Assembly: GCF_011100465.1 (NCBI RefSeq) | Contig: NZ_CP049740.1 | Location: 1,093,501 to 1,157,500 of the forward strand | Source of the DNA: Jeotgalibaca arthritidis | Lineage (GTDB): Bacteria; Bacillota; Bacilli; Lactobacillales; Aerococcaceae | DNA: 64,000 bases | Direction: 5' to 3' | In this document: piece by piece, positions 34,085 to 42,576 of the stretch | How positions within the stretch are numbered: the stretch's first letter is position 1 | Layout of the letters: each line of letters begins with the position of its first letter | Notes under the pieces: model-generated | Seen by the model: the letters and a program-made list of their open reading frames with translations, nothing else | Told to the model about the DNA's origin: nothing | The model's database searches: none | Translations under genes and position numbers: made by a program

Positions 34085-34648
34085 TTATTTTTCTCTAACG
34101 GTTTTTAATGCTTCGCCCCAGCTAATGACTTGGTCGAGTTGGGCATTAAAGGTATCTTCGTGTAAGGCAGCTGGTGTAAATTCGCTCATGTTTTCGAAGT
34201 CAGTAAAGAGTGACATAGCAACATGGGTACGAACGGATGCGACTTGTAATTCTGCTAAAACAATACGCAATGCTTCTGCTGCGCGGACACCGCCTGATGA
34301 GCCGTAGCTAACAATTCCGGCAGGTTTGTTATTGAATTCGACATATAGATAGTCGATGGCGTTCTTTTGAGCTGATGTGATTCCGTGATTATATTCAGGT
34401 GTCACGAAAATATAACCATCTAGCGATGCGATTTTTTCAGACCAAGGTTTTGCCTCTGGCGTTTGATAGTCTTGGCTGTAAGCAGCGGAGATGGGCTCGT
34501 TATAAAGGGGTAAGTTGTAATCAGCAATATCTACTACCTCATATGCTGCATCTTGTCGCTTGTCAGCCCATTCTTTTAGCTTATTTGCGACCTTGATACT
34601 GTTACGGTTTGGGCGAGTACTACCTGTGATGATTCCAATGTTCAACAT
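34085..34648 (-). CDS. NADPH-dependent FMN reductase family flavoprotein
   Basis: 187 aa, flavodoxin-like fold. FMN phosphate-binding loop GSTRPNRNSIKVA (residues about 8-20), FVTPEYNHGITSAQKNAIDYL (about 80-100) and the SYGSSGGVRA segment are typical of azoreductase/quinone reductase-like NADPH:FMN reductases. RBS TGAGGAGGAATACAG. Monocistronic with its own terminator. The physiological acceptor is unknown. Confidence 0.92.
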   Translation of the reverse strand: MLNIGIITGSTRPNRNSIKVANKLKEWADKRQDAAYEVVDIADYNLPLYNEPISAAYSQDYQTPEAKPWSEKIASLDGYIFVTPEYNHGITSAQKNAIDYLYVEFNNKPAGIVSYGSSGGVRAAEALRIVLAELQVASVRTHVAMSLFTDFENMSEFTPAALHEDTFNAQLDQVISWGEALKTVREK

Positions 34649-34820
34649 CTGTATTCCTCCTCAAATTTGGTTAGTAAAAAATCTGTCTTACAAGCCAAGG
34701 ATAACGCAAATCAGGGGGAAAGACAAATGCTTTACTTCGAATTTGAATGAAAATCCTCCTTCCGACCGATAACAAAACCGCTCCTTTTTCTTATAATTAT
34801 GGTATTGAAGGAGGGAGACC

Positions 34821-35093
34821 ATGAAAACGAAGAAACGCTTAATCACAACCCCGACATCAAAGATCAAACAATTAACAACAGCCGTAATGAGCGGTAAGTT
34901 AGATAAACGGAAAAGATGGCTGATTGCGGGGATTTTATTGTATGTGATTAGTCCCATTGATGTGATTCCTGATTTTCTACCGATTGCAGGTTATGCGGAT
35001 GATGTCGTGCTGCCTATTCTCTTATTGGTTGCTGAGCACATGATGACCCAACACACTGAAGACAAACGTAAAGATGTTAGCCCACAAGATTAA
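34821..35093 (+). CDS. YkvA-type DUF1232 membrane protein
   Basis: 90 aa. The DUF1232 core WLIAGILLYVISPIDVIPDFLPIAGYADD (residues about 33-61) is intact, with a basic N-terminus and acidic/basic tail. RBS GAAGGAGGGAGACC. Small inner-membrane protein of unknown function, commonly solitary. Confidence 0.9.
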   Translation: MKTKKRLITTPTSKIKQLTTAVMSGKLDKRKRWLIAGILLYVISPIDVIPDFLPIAGYADDVVLPILLLVAEHMMTQHTEDKRKDVSPQD

Positions 35094-35106
35094 TCTATGA
35101 CAATCC

Positions 35107-35138
35107 GCACAGAAGCGAGCCGTTTCTGTGCTTTTTTT
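35107..35138 (+). terminator. Intrinsic terminator
   Basis: GCACAGAA/TTCTGTGC stem with T run after the DUF1232 gene. Confidence 0.9.
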
Positions 35139-35185
35139 GTTGTCTAGGGTATAATTTTAAAAAAGAGCAAAGTGGGGCGAATGAT

Positions 35186-36271
35186 ATGGTTGTTTTAGAA
35201 AATGAACGATTGAAAGTAACAATTGCCAAAAAAGGAGCGGAGCTTCAAAGTGTCTTTCATAAGGCAGAGCAGTTTGATTATATTTGGCAAGGGGCGGAAG
35301 GGTTTTGGTCGAAACAGTCACCTAATTTATTCCCGATTGTCGGTCGCTTGATTGATAATAAGCATATCAAGGATGGCCAAATTTACGAGATGAATCAACA
35401 TGGCTTTGCTAGGGATAATGACTTTGAGCTTGTGGAACAAACGGCAGAATCGGCTTCTTTTGTCTTAGTGGAAAATGACGAGACACTCGCACGCTATCCC
35501 TATGCCTTTCAGTTAAAACTGACCTATACCTTAAAGGAAAATGCAGTCACCGTTTTATTTGAAGTCGAAAATCGTTCTGACGAAACAATGCCCTATTCGC
35601 TAGGCGGGCATCCAGCCTTTAACGTGCCGTTAAATGGCGAGGGTCGCTTTGAAGACTATGAGCTTCACTTCAACAATAATACGCTGACCGATTTTGAGTA
35701 TCACGAGATGAATCCTGCGCCTTATGTGAGTGGTATTAAACGTCCGCTAACTGCCGTTAAGGAAGGGAAATTGAAAGTAGACCGTGAGCTGTTTGGTGCG
35801 GGTCTCATTATTGATGGCCAGGATGGCGCTCTTCAAAAAGCTAGCTTAGTATCTAATCAAACCGAGCATAGCGTGACCATTTTCATGAATGATTTTCCTT
35901 ATTTATGTGTGTGGACAGAAGAAGGTGTTGAAGCACCGTTCTTATGCGTGGAGCCTTTCCATGGCATGGCTGACCAGCACGGTGAAATAGGTGAACTGGC
36001 TAACAAACGAGGCATTCAATTGTTAGAAGCAGGACAAAAGAATGGCCATTCTTATCAGATGGTGTTTGATTATCAAAGTGAGGTTCAACTAACTAACAAA
36101 GAGGGAGAAAGTAGCCTTCATCATGTTTCAGAAGCAGGGTTAGACCATTTGCGCCAGCAATTAATAGACCAAACACAAGCTGAATTTGAAATAAATGGGA
36201 CAACTTACCTAAAAGCAGATTTAACCCATGTTGCAATGGAAAACTGGACTATATCATTTGATTCTAAGTAA
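35186..36271 (+). CDS. Aldose 1-epimerase family protein (LacX-like) with C-terminal extension
   Basis: 361 aa. The first ~295 residues match the LacX/GalM-like mutarotase fold: FPIVGRL, GFARDNDFEL, YSLGGHPAFNVPL (catalytic His region) and LCVEPFHGMAD (catalytic Glu region). Family members usually end soon after this; here about 66 extra residues follow (SEVQLTNKEGESSLHHV...), predicted mixed alpha/beta. No sugar operon is adjacent, so the substrate is unknown. A start with the RBS AAAGTGGGGCG is acceptable. Confidence 0.86.
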   Translation: MVVLENERLKVTIAKKGAELQSVFHKAEQFDYIWQGAEGFWSKQSPNLFPIVGRLIDNKHIKDGQIYEMNQHGFARDNDFELVEQTAESASFVLVENDETLARYPYAFQLKLTYTLKENAVTVLFEVENRSDETMPYSLGGHPAFNVPLNGEGRFEDYELHFNNNTLTDFEYHEMNPAPYVSGIKRPLTAVKEGKLKVDRELFGAGLIIDGQDGALQKASLVSNQTEHSVTIFMNDFPYLCVWTEEGVEAPFLCVEPFHGMADQHGEIGELANKRGIQLLEAGQKNGHSYQMVFDYQSEVQLTNKEGESSLHHVSEAGLDHLRQQLIDQTQAEFEINGTTYLKADLTHVAMENWTISFDSK

Positions 36272-36274
36272 ACG

Positions 36275-36312
36275 AAAAAGAGAGGCTGGAATTTTCCAGC
36301 CTCTCTTTTTTA
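36275..36312. terminator. Bidirectional terminator
   Basis: GAGAGGCTGGAA/TTCCAGCCTCTC stem flanked by an A run and a T run between convergent genes. Confidence 0.92.
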
Positions 36313-36318
36313 TTTCAT

Positions 36319-37116
36319 TTAAATTGGACTTAATAAGACTGAAGACATATCTTGAATATAAAGGAATTGTCCGTCCTCAAGGGTTACAACAGGATTGACA
36401 TCAGTCGGCTTGCTTTCGAAACGAGATAGTAATTCGATGACTTGGAAGCTATGGTCGGGATTGAAGATATAGACGTACTTCAACCTGTCATTGCCATAAG
36501 ACAAAGGCAATGAGATTTCGTAGCTACCTGCTTCTAAATCTGTTCCGACATAATAGGCCCCATTGTTTAATTCATAGTCGCCTTCTTCAATCACGGGTTG
36601 ACCTTGGCCGATAATCACAACGGGCACATTAGGCGGCGGTGAATCGGAATTGGTGAGGTAAAGAAATTGCTGGTCATTTTCTTGATTGGCTGTTAGTTGC
36701 ATGCCATCGTAAAGATTAAGTTCCAAGTGCCCAGATTGGTCAGTCATCACGTAGTTAAAGAGCGTTTCACCATTTTCATCAGCGATGGTGACTTGAGCCG
36801 CTGTAAAGTTGCGGTTAATCATATAGCGGCCTTGGGGGACATCATCGCCCACAACAACTGGCGTTTCACTCAAGGGTATAAAGAGCTCGTCTCCTACAAA
36901 GGTCAGTGGTTTTTGGAAAAAGAAATCGGGAAGGGATGGATTTAAAGCATCTTTCTCTTCGCCAAGAATGACTTGATTCTCTTGATAAGCCAGAATGGCA
37001 GCTGAATCTTTTTCAATAACGCGACCGTCATAGCGTTCGCTAGCTAAACCCTTAAAGGATGAACAGCCTGTTAAAACCGTGATGGCGAGAAGCAAAGGAA
37101 ATGTGATTTTTTTCAT
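36319..37116 (-). CDS. Lipoprotein of an ABC operon, unknown function
   Basis: 265 aa. Signal peptide with lipobox LTGC (Cys about residue 18). The mature part is beta-rich with two similar segments (VVVGDDVPQGRYMINRNF and PVIEEGDYELNNGAYYVG), suggesting an internal duplication in which each half says 'ID-GxY-N'. ATG 37116 follows AAGGAGTGATGGC; the ORF extends upstream only into the ATPase gene. It is the last gene of a four-gene unit with two permeases and an ATPase. Not recognised beyond that. Confidence 0.78.
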   Translation of the reverse strand: MKKITFPLLLAITVLTGCSSFKGLASERYDGRVIEKDSAAILAYQENQVILGEEKDALNPSLPDFFFQKPLTFVGDELFIPLSETPVVVGDDVPQGRYMINRNFTAAQVTIADENGETLFNYVMTDQSGHLELNLYDGMQLTANQENDQQFLYLTNSDSPPPNVPVVIIGQGQPVIEEGDYELNNGAYYVGTDLEAGSYEISLPLSYGNDRLKYVYIFNPDHSFQVIELLSRFESKPTDVNPVVTLEDGQFLYIQDMSSVLLSPI

Positions 37117-37120
37117 GCCA

Positions 37121-38023
37121 TCACTCCTTATTCTCTGTTGTAAAATCATAGATGCGAATATAATGATCAGCCGTTCCTAGAGGCCCAACTGACAATTGTT
37201 CCACCTTGTAGTGACGTAGCTGGCTAACGTAATGAAGGGCTTCTTGGTCGTTTTTAACCGGAATACAGCAGAGATTATTGTCTAAATAAAGGCTGCCTTC
37301 TGGAAGTGGGAGCAAGCGATCATAGTCGACTTTTGCAAGTTTTGCTTTGACATACTGATCTTTTTCTTGATGGTGGTCAGAAATATAAACAAACTTCCCA
37401 TCTTCTAAAAAGTAAACCTTATCAGCGTATTCATCTAGATTGTCGAGTAAGTGAGAGGCAACCATAATAATTTTCCCCTCAGAGCGTAAGTGATTCAGAA
37501 CGCTCGATACTAGATTGACATTTTCAGGGTCCAGTCCGTTCATCACTTCATCCATCAACATTATGGGTGTGTCGGCAGCGCACATCATGGCAAAACAGAG
37601 GCGTTGACGCATTCCTAATGAATAAGTGTGAACATGGCGGTCGACGTAGTGATTCATATGTAGTCGATCAATAATTTGATCAACGGTCTGTCCGGCTTTT
37701 TTTTGCCAAATATCAGCATACATTTGAATATGTTCGCGGCCTGAAAAATTCTCGTACAAGTCTGCTTGGTCAGGGAAAAAGGTAACTTGTTGATGGAGCT
37801 TTAAAATATCTTTTCGGCTGTTGCTATAGGTTTTGCCGTCAATGGTGATGCTGCCACCTTTAATAGGGATGTAGCGCATAATAGCATTGAATAGGGTGGT
37901 TTTTCCCGTTCCGTTAGGTGCAACCAAACCGATAATGGATGCTTTTTCAATATCAAAGCTAATCTGATTTAGAATAGTGCGATCGCCGTATTGGACGGTT
38001 AGGTCAGCTATGGATAAAGTCAT
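37121..38023 (-). CDS. ABC transporter ATPase (YtrB/BcrA-type)
   Basis: 300 aa. Walker A APNGTGKTTLF (Asn in place of Ser/Cys is usual in this group), signature YSLGMRQRLCFAMMCA, Walker B IMLMDEVMNGLDP (Val replaces the usual Pro after Glu) and the H-loop VASHLLDNLD. ATG 38023 follows AAAAAGGAGGACGAGTC and overlaps the permease stop (ATGA). A C-terminal ~80 aa extension is present. Energises the permeases at 38020-40416. Confidence 0.9.
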   Translation of the reverse strand: MTLSIADLTVQYGDRTILNQISFDIEKASIIGLVAPNGTGKTTLFNAIMRYIPIKGGSITIDGKTYSNSRKDILKLHQQVTFFPDQADLYENFSGREHIQMYADIWQKKAGQTVDQIIDRLHMNHYVDRHVHTYSLGMRQRLCFAMMCAADTPIMLMDEVMNGLDPENVNLVSSVLNHLRSEGKIIMVASHLLDNLDEYADKVYFLEDGKFVYISDHHQEKDQYVKAKLAKVDYDRLLPLPEGSLYLDNNLCCIPVKNDQEALHYVSQLRHYKVEQLSVGPLGTADHYIRIYDFTTENKE

Positions 38024-39198
38024 TGACTCGTCCTCCTTTTTAATCCGAGTGTTTGGGTTTGAATGTGGTCGAAAACCACATGGAAAATCAGTTCGATTAT
38101 CACAACTAGTCCGATCATGACAATCGGGCCCTTCCAAATGTTGACACCGAGTTGTGCGAATGTGTCGCTCGTAAAGACATCCTCAATATGGAAGTAAAGG
38201 CTAGGCTGCCACGATGACAGGGGCTGAATGACTGTCCATAATGATGGAAGAAAGAATAAGGCAACGATGGTAACAATGGTTAAATAAATGGTTCTAAAGA
38301 TCCAACTCAATCCGGTTGCTAAGAGCATGAGGACAAAGCTAACCATCATGGCAAAGGCTAAAGCAAGGCAGACATACTGCCAAACGGGAATAGGTAAATA
38401 ACCGCCTTGCCAGTTAATCATGATTGGGTAGATTAAGCTTCCGCTCGTTTCCATGATTAAACTAATGATGTAGCTCGTTGCTAGCCCTAAAAGAGAGGCT
38501 GCCCACATCAATAACCAGAGTTGCAAGCTACGTAACCGCCATTGTTTTTTCCAATGAACGGGTAAGCCGTGAGTAATACTCCAGTTTTTCAATTGATCGC
38601 GGCTAAAGCTGTCGCAAGCGAGTAGAGCGACGAAAAGAAACAGAACCAGTCCAATCATCATATTGACTTCTTCAACTAAAATAGTACTAGCCGAGAAGGC
38701 GTTCCATTCGATATCAATCCCTTTTTCATCCATATAGTTGAAAAAGGCTAAATCTCTATAAATATCCGTTTCATCAGGCAAATAACTAATCAAATAAGCA
38801 TAGTATTCAAACTGATCGAGTTCGAGTAAATAGGCGTTATTGCGGGCAATATTAACCCCGTTTTCTAAATAGCTGTCAAAGACATGCTCCAAACCTTTAA
38901 TTTCATTGCCATCACGTTTAGACAAAATATATAGCTGCATACCATATAACATTTGCTGTTTAGCCATGGTATCGTAAACGTCTTTACCATCTTCACCAGT
39001 GAAGACACTTTCTGGAATCGAGTTAAAGAGCTGGTGAATGGTTTGGTACTGCTCATTCATTTCCGCTTCAGGGAAAGTGAGCGTTTGTTGTTTATATAGA
39101 AGGGAAAATGAGCTAAAGAAGAGGAAAAAGCCCAGTAACAAGAGACGGGTTTTCCAATCGCGCATTATTTTTTTCCATTCCCATTTTGCTAGATGCAT
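38020..39198 (-). CDS. ABC-2-like permease A
   Basis: 392 aa. A membrane segment near residues 18-33, a ~140-residue extracytoplasmic region and a cluster of five helices from about 178 to 375. The long outer loop after the first helix and the RDWKTRLLLLGFFLFF start are typical of ABC-2 permeases of the YtrC/D or Bce-unrelated self-resistance type. RBS AAAGGAGGAAAAAG. Paired with a similar permease upstream. Confidence 0.85.
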   Translation of the reverse strand: MHLAKWEWKKIMRDWKTRLLLLGFFLFFSSFSLLYKQQTLTFPEAEMNEQYQTIHQLFNSIPESVFTGEDGKDVYDTMAKQQMLYGMQLYILSKRDGNEIKGLEHVFDSYLENGVNIARNNAYLLELDQFEYYAYLISYLPDETDIYRDLAFFNYMDEKGIDIEWNAFSASTILVEEVNMMIGLVLFLFVALLACDSFSRDQLKNWSITHGLPVHWKKQWRLRSLQLWLLMWAASLLGLATSYIISLIMETSGSLIYPIMINWQGGYLPIPVWQYVCLALAFAMMVSFVLMLLATGLSWIFRTIYLTIVTIVALFFLPSLWTVIQPLSSWQPSLYFHIEDVFTSDTFAQLGVNIWKGPIVMIGLVVIIELIFHVVFDHIQTQTLGLKRRTSQ

Positions 39199-39210
39199 CT
39201 TTTTCCTCCT

Positions 39211-40416
39211 TTAACCAATAAATGTTTGTCGTGTTCGTAAGCGTGCTGCGAGAGCGAGTAGAAGTTCTAGGCAGACAACCGCCACCAAAACAACCACGAT
39301 GCCTCGTCCAGCAGTCACTGTAGAGGTATTCAAGAGGTAGTTCTTTTCCCCGGTCATCACCTTGCCAAAGTCAAAGTAGGTTTGGGGGAAGTAGCTGATG
39401 TCGATGCCGAGTAGGTCCCTCGTTGTGCGACTGAAGTAGAGTTTCTCAAAGAGGAGGGTAAATAATCCTGCTAGGAAAACGACGACTTCTTGCTTGAAAA
39501 TGAGTGACCAAAAGGCTGATAGTCGTGTGAAAAAGTAAATAAATACGATTAAAAAAGGAAGTGCTTGAGCTAAAAAGCTTCCTATACTCACTAAGGTGAA
39601 GGGGGAAACTTCTGAAAAGAAAAAGTCCTCACTGTAGTTAAAGAGAACCACTGGCCAATTGAGTGACCCAAAGCCATATAAAATGCCGTTTATTATGAAG
39701 AAGCTGGCTGCCAAAGTAGATAGCATCACCAAAATAAAGACAATAATAGCGAGTGATTGGATGAAGAGGTAGCTTCCCCAAGCTATTGGCACGCCGATAT
39801 GTTGGGTTCGTTTTTTTATACCTAGTACAAAGACATCGCAGGCAATAAAAAGGGTAAGTGTCACGAGGACTGTTGGCCCCCACTTACTAAGGAAGACTTG
39901 AATCTGCTGCCAAGCGGTTTTTTCTTGGACAACATGGAAAGATAAATCCTCAGCTGGATAGCTCTCTAATCGCTTGCTGTACATCATTGAATCAAAGAAA
40001 AAGTCCTTGTCAGGGAATAGCGATTTCTTTTGGTAGAATTCTGTTTGTTTATCCTTATGGAAATCGGGTACATACTGCCTACTAATAGCGAGATAGCGTG
40101 ACACGTCACCATTTTCAATGGCGTTAAGAAGGGCACGGCTATTTTCGTATTTTAGCTTCCCGTCCACATAGGCCGATCTGCCAGTAAAGAGGTTGACACT
40201 GAAATTCTCCTTTTCAGCAGCAGTGTCCATAATACCTTTATTGGCGTGGATGCTCATTTCTAGTTTATCAAGATCAATGGTATGAATATCGTCTTGGTGG
40301 GGCAGTAAAAAACCACTGTAGACGACCATGCCAATGAGCGCCAGTACAAAGACTAATCTATTTTTCTTATGGCGAATCAAATGCCGCCATGTTTCCTTAA
40401 AGACAGCTATAACCAT
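39211..40416 (-). CDS. ABC-2-like permease B
   Basis: 401 aa with the same plan as permease A: first helix about 20-35, a large outer domain, then five or six helices from about 165. HLIRHKKNRLVFVLALIGMVVYSGF starts it. First gene of the operon; RBS GGAAGGAGTTAGATA before ATG 40416. Two dissimilar permeases, one ATPase and one lipoprotein suggest a heterodimeric exporter or lipoprotein-linked extraction system; the substrate is unknown. Confidence 0.85.
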   Translation of the reverse strand: MVIAVFKETWRHLIRHKKNRLVFVLALIGMVVYSGFLLPHQDDIHTIDLDKLEMSIHANKGIMDTAAEKENFSVNLFTGRSAYVDGKLKYENSRALLNAIENGDVSRYLAISRQYVPDFHKDKQTEFYQKKSLFPDKDFFFDSMMYSKRLESYPAEDLSFHVVQEKTAWQQIQVFLSKWGPTVLVTLTLFIACDVFVLGIKKRTQHIGVPIAWGSYLFIQSLAIIVFILVMLSTLAASFFIINGILYGFGSLNWPVVLFNYSEDFFFSEVSPFTLVSIGSFLAQALPFLIVFIYFFTRLSAFWSLIFKQEVVVFLAGLFTLLFEKLYFSRTTRDLLGIDISYFPQTYFDFGKVMTGEKNYLLNTSTVTAGRGIVVVLVAVVCLELLLALAARLRTRQTFIG

Positions 40417-40504
40417 TATCTAACTCCTTCCGTTTTAATTAAATTACTACTATTTTAACATAGTAATTTAATAAAAGAAGGATTTTTATCAAAAAAATGC
40501 CTGC

Positions 40505-40538
40505 AAAAAAAGGCTAGAAGATGAACTTCTAGCCTTTT
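40505..40538 (-). terminator. Intrinsic terminator
   Basis: AAAAGGCTAGAAG/CTTCTAGCCTTTT stem flanked by A run, serving the small gene at 40542-40757. Confidence 0.88.
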
Positions 40539-40541
40539 CTC

Positions 40542-40757
40542 TTAATCATTCGTTGTGATACGGAATTCCTTATCACCTAAAACAATCACATTGACATTCC
40601 AACGTGGATGAAAAACAAGTTGGTTATCAACGACTTCTAAGGTGAGGTGAATCTCATCATCTCCTGCGGTTAGAAAAGCAATTCTTTTTTCTTCTAAATC
40701 GCTATAAATTCTGAAATGATCTGGATAGTAAAAGGTCCAATCGAAAAAGGTTATCAT
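40542..40757 (-). CDS. Small soluble protein, unknown (71 aa)
   Basis: 71 aa. AGGAGGAAACCTA precedes ATG 40757. It is beta-rich and acidic (FDWTFYYPDHFRIYSDLEEK... VFHPRWNVNVIVLGDKEF), without membrane or signal segments. It follows the MsbA-like gene by 24 bp on the same strand and has its own terminator, so it is probably the second gene of that operon. No family recognised. Confidence 0.65.
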   Translation of the reverse strand: MITFFDWTFYYPDHFRIYSDLEEKRIAFLTAGDDEIHLTLEVVDNQLVFHPRWNVNVIVLGDKEFRITTND

Positions 40758-40781
40758 TAGGTTTCCTCCTGATTACAATCA

Positions 40782-42497
40782 TTAATCTAAAAACTGTGCT
40801 TCATACAAGCGGCGGTAAGTGCCGTTAATGGCCATCAGTTCATCGTGAGTTCCTTGTTCAGAAATCCCTGTTTCATCAACTACAACAATACGTGTTGCAT
40901 GTTTAATGGTTGCTAAACGGTGGGCAATAATTAAGGTTGTTCTACCTACTGCCAAGGAATCAAGTGATTCTTGAATGACTTGTTCTGTTTCGGTATCAAG
41001 TGCAGAGGTTGCTTCGTCTAAAATTAAGATCGGTGGATTCTTTAGGAACATACGTGCAATCGACAGACGTTGTTTTTGACCGCCTGACAGTTTCACACCA
41101 CGTTCACCAATCACCGTATCTAATCCCTCTGGCATAGCAGCGATCACATGGTCAAGGTTGGCTAATTGAGCCGCGCGTTTAATCTCGTCTTCGCTAGCAT
41201 CCAGTTTTCCATAAGCAATGTTTTCTCGAATGGTTCCTGGGAAGAGGTAAACATCTTGTTGAACGACACCAATCTCATTCCGCAGCGACGCCATCGTCAC
41301 ATCTTGAATATTATAGCCGTCAACCGTAATCTGGCCTTCCTTAATGTCATAAAAGCGTGGCAGCAAATTACATAGGGTTGTTTTACCAGCCCCACTTGGA
41401 CCGACAAAGGCAACCGTCTCGCCTGCTTTAATCGTCAGGCTAATATTATCCAATACTTTTTCTGATTCGTCGTACCAAAAAGAGACATTCTCATAGGAAA
41501 TATTCCCTTTTAAGCCGTCAACGCTTATAGCTCCTACTTTATCAGTAATCAGCGGCGGACGGTCCATCTCCTCAGCGAAGCGACGGAACCCAGCAATTCC
41601 TTTAGGATAAAGTTCAATCATATTATTAACCTTTTCAATCGGACGAACAAAAATATTGGATAGTAAAATAAATCCAACAAAGTCACCGTAACTTAGCTCA
41701 CCTTGAATGGTGTAGTAAGAACCGAAGAAAAGGGCAAACAAGTTAATTAAACGAATAATCAAATAGTTATAAGACGAGCTCAAGCCCATCATTTTATAGA
41801 AGAGCAGTTTTGATTTGCGATAAGCTTGGTTTAAAAACTTAAAGCGTTCCGCTTCGTGATCTTCGTTAGCAAAAGCTTGAACAACGCGAATACCGCTGAC
41901 CGAAGCCTCAATGCCAGCATTGAATTCGCCTAAGTCTTCATAAATGCGTGTGTTTACTTTCGTCATTTTGCGGTTGAAGTAAGACACTGCGAACATGATG
42001 AGTGGAATCAAGCAGACTGTCGCAATCGCCAATTTAGTATGGACTTGCAGCATCAGTAAAAAGGCCCCCAACAAGGTGATAATCGTAATGAAAATATCTT
42101 CAGGGCCGTGGTGGGCCACTTCTGAAATTTCAAACAAATCGGTGGTGAGACGTGTCATCAACTTACCGGTTTTGTTGTTGTCATAGTAACTAAAGCTTTG
42201 CTTTTGCATATGACTGAACAATTCTTGACGCATATCGGTTTCGATATTAACGCCTAGCTTGTGTCCAAAGTAGGTAACGATGTATTGCATAGCCGTGTTG
42301 ATGACATAGAGTAATAACAAAGCTAAAGATGCGATAATAACGAGACTCCATTTGCCTGAAGGTAGAATAGAATCAATCACATTGTTGACCGCAACAGGAA
42401 AGGCCAACTCTAAGATGGCTGCAATAACAGCACATGTAAAATCAAGGATAAACAATGATTTATAAGGGCGATAATAGGAGAAAAATCGTTTAAGCAT
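40782..42497 (-). CDS. MsbA/LmrA-type ABC exporter (half-transporter)
   Basis: 571 aa with an N-terminal six-helix ABC exporter membrane domain (residues about 15-310) fused to the ATPase. Walker A GPSGAGKTTLCNLLPRFYD, signature LSGGQKQRLSIARM, Walker B ILILDEATSALD, H-loop IIAHRLATIK. It should work as a homodimer. ATG 42497 follows AAAAAGGAGGTTCCT; the longer ORF lacks an RBS. Multidrug or lipid export is the usual role; the substrate is unknown. Confidence 0.93.
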   Translation of the reverse strand: MLKRFFSYYRPYKSLFILDFTCAVIAAILELAFPVAVNNVIDSILPSGKWSLVIIASLALLLLYVINTAMQYIVTYFGHKLGVNIETDMRQELFSHMQKQSFSYYDNNKTGKLMTRLTTDLFEISEVAHHGPEDIFITIITLLGAFLLMLQVHTKLAIATVCLIPLIMFAVSYFNRKMTKVNTRIYEDLGEFNAGIEASVSGIRVVQAFANEDHEAERFKFLNQAYRKSKLLFYKMMGLSSSYNYLIIRLINLFALFFGSYYTIQGELSYGDFVGFILLSNIFVRPIEKVNNMIELYPKGIAGFRRFAEEMDRPPLITDKVGAISVDGLKGNISYENVSFWYDESEKVLDNISLTIKAGETVAFVGPSGAGKTTLCNLLPRFYDIKEGQITVDGYNIQDVTMASLRNEIGVVQQDVYLFPGTIRENIAYGKLDASEDEIKRAAQLANLDHVIAAMPEGLDTVIGERGVKLSGGQKQRLSIARMFLKNPPILILDEATSALDTETEQVIQESLDSLAVGRTTLIIAHRLATIKHATRIVVVDETGISEQGTHDELMAINGTYRRLYEAQFLD

Positions 42498-42576
42498 AGG
42501 AACCTCCTTTTTAATTAGTGACATCACTTAAACATACTCATTATTATGGCATAGAAAAAAAGAGCGGGCAACCGAG

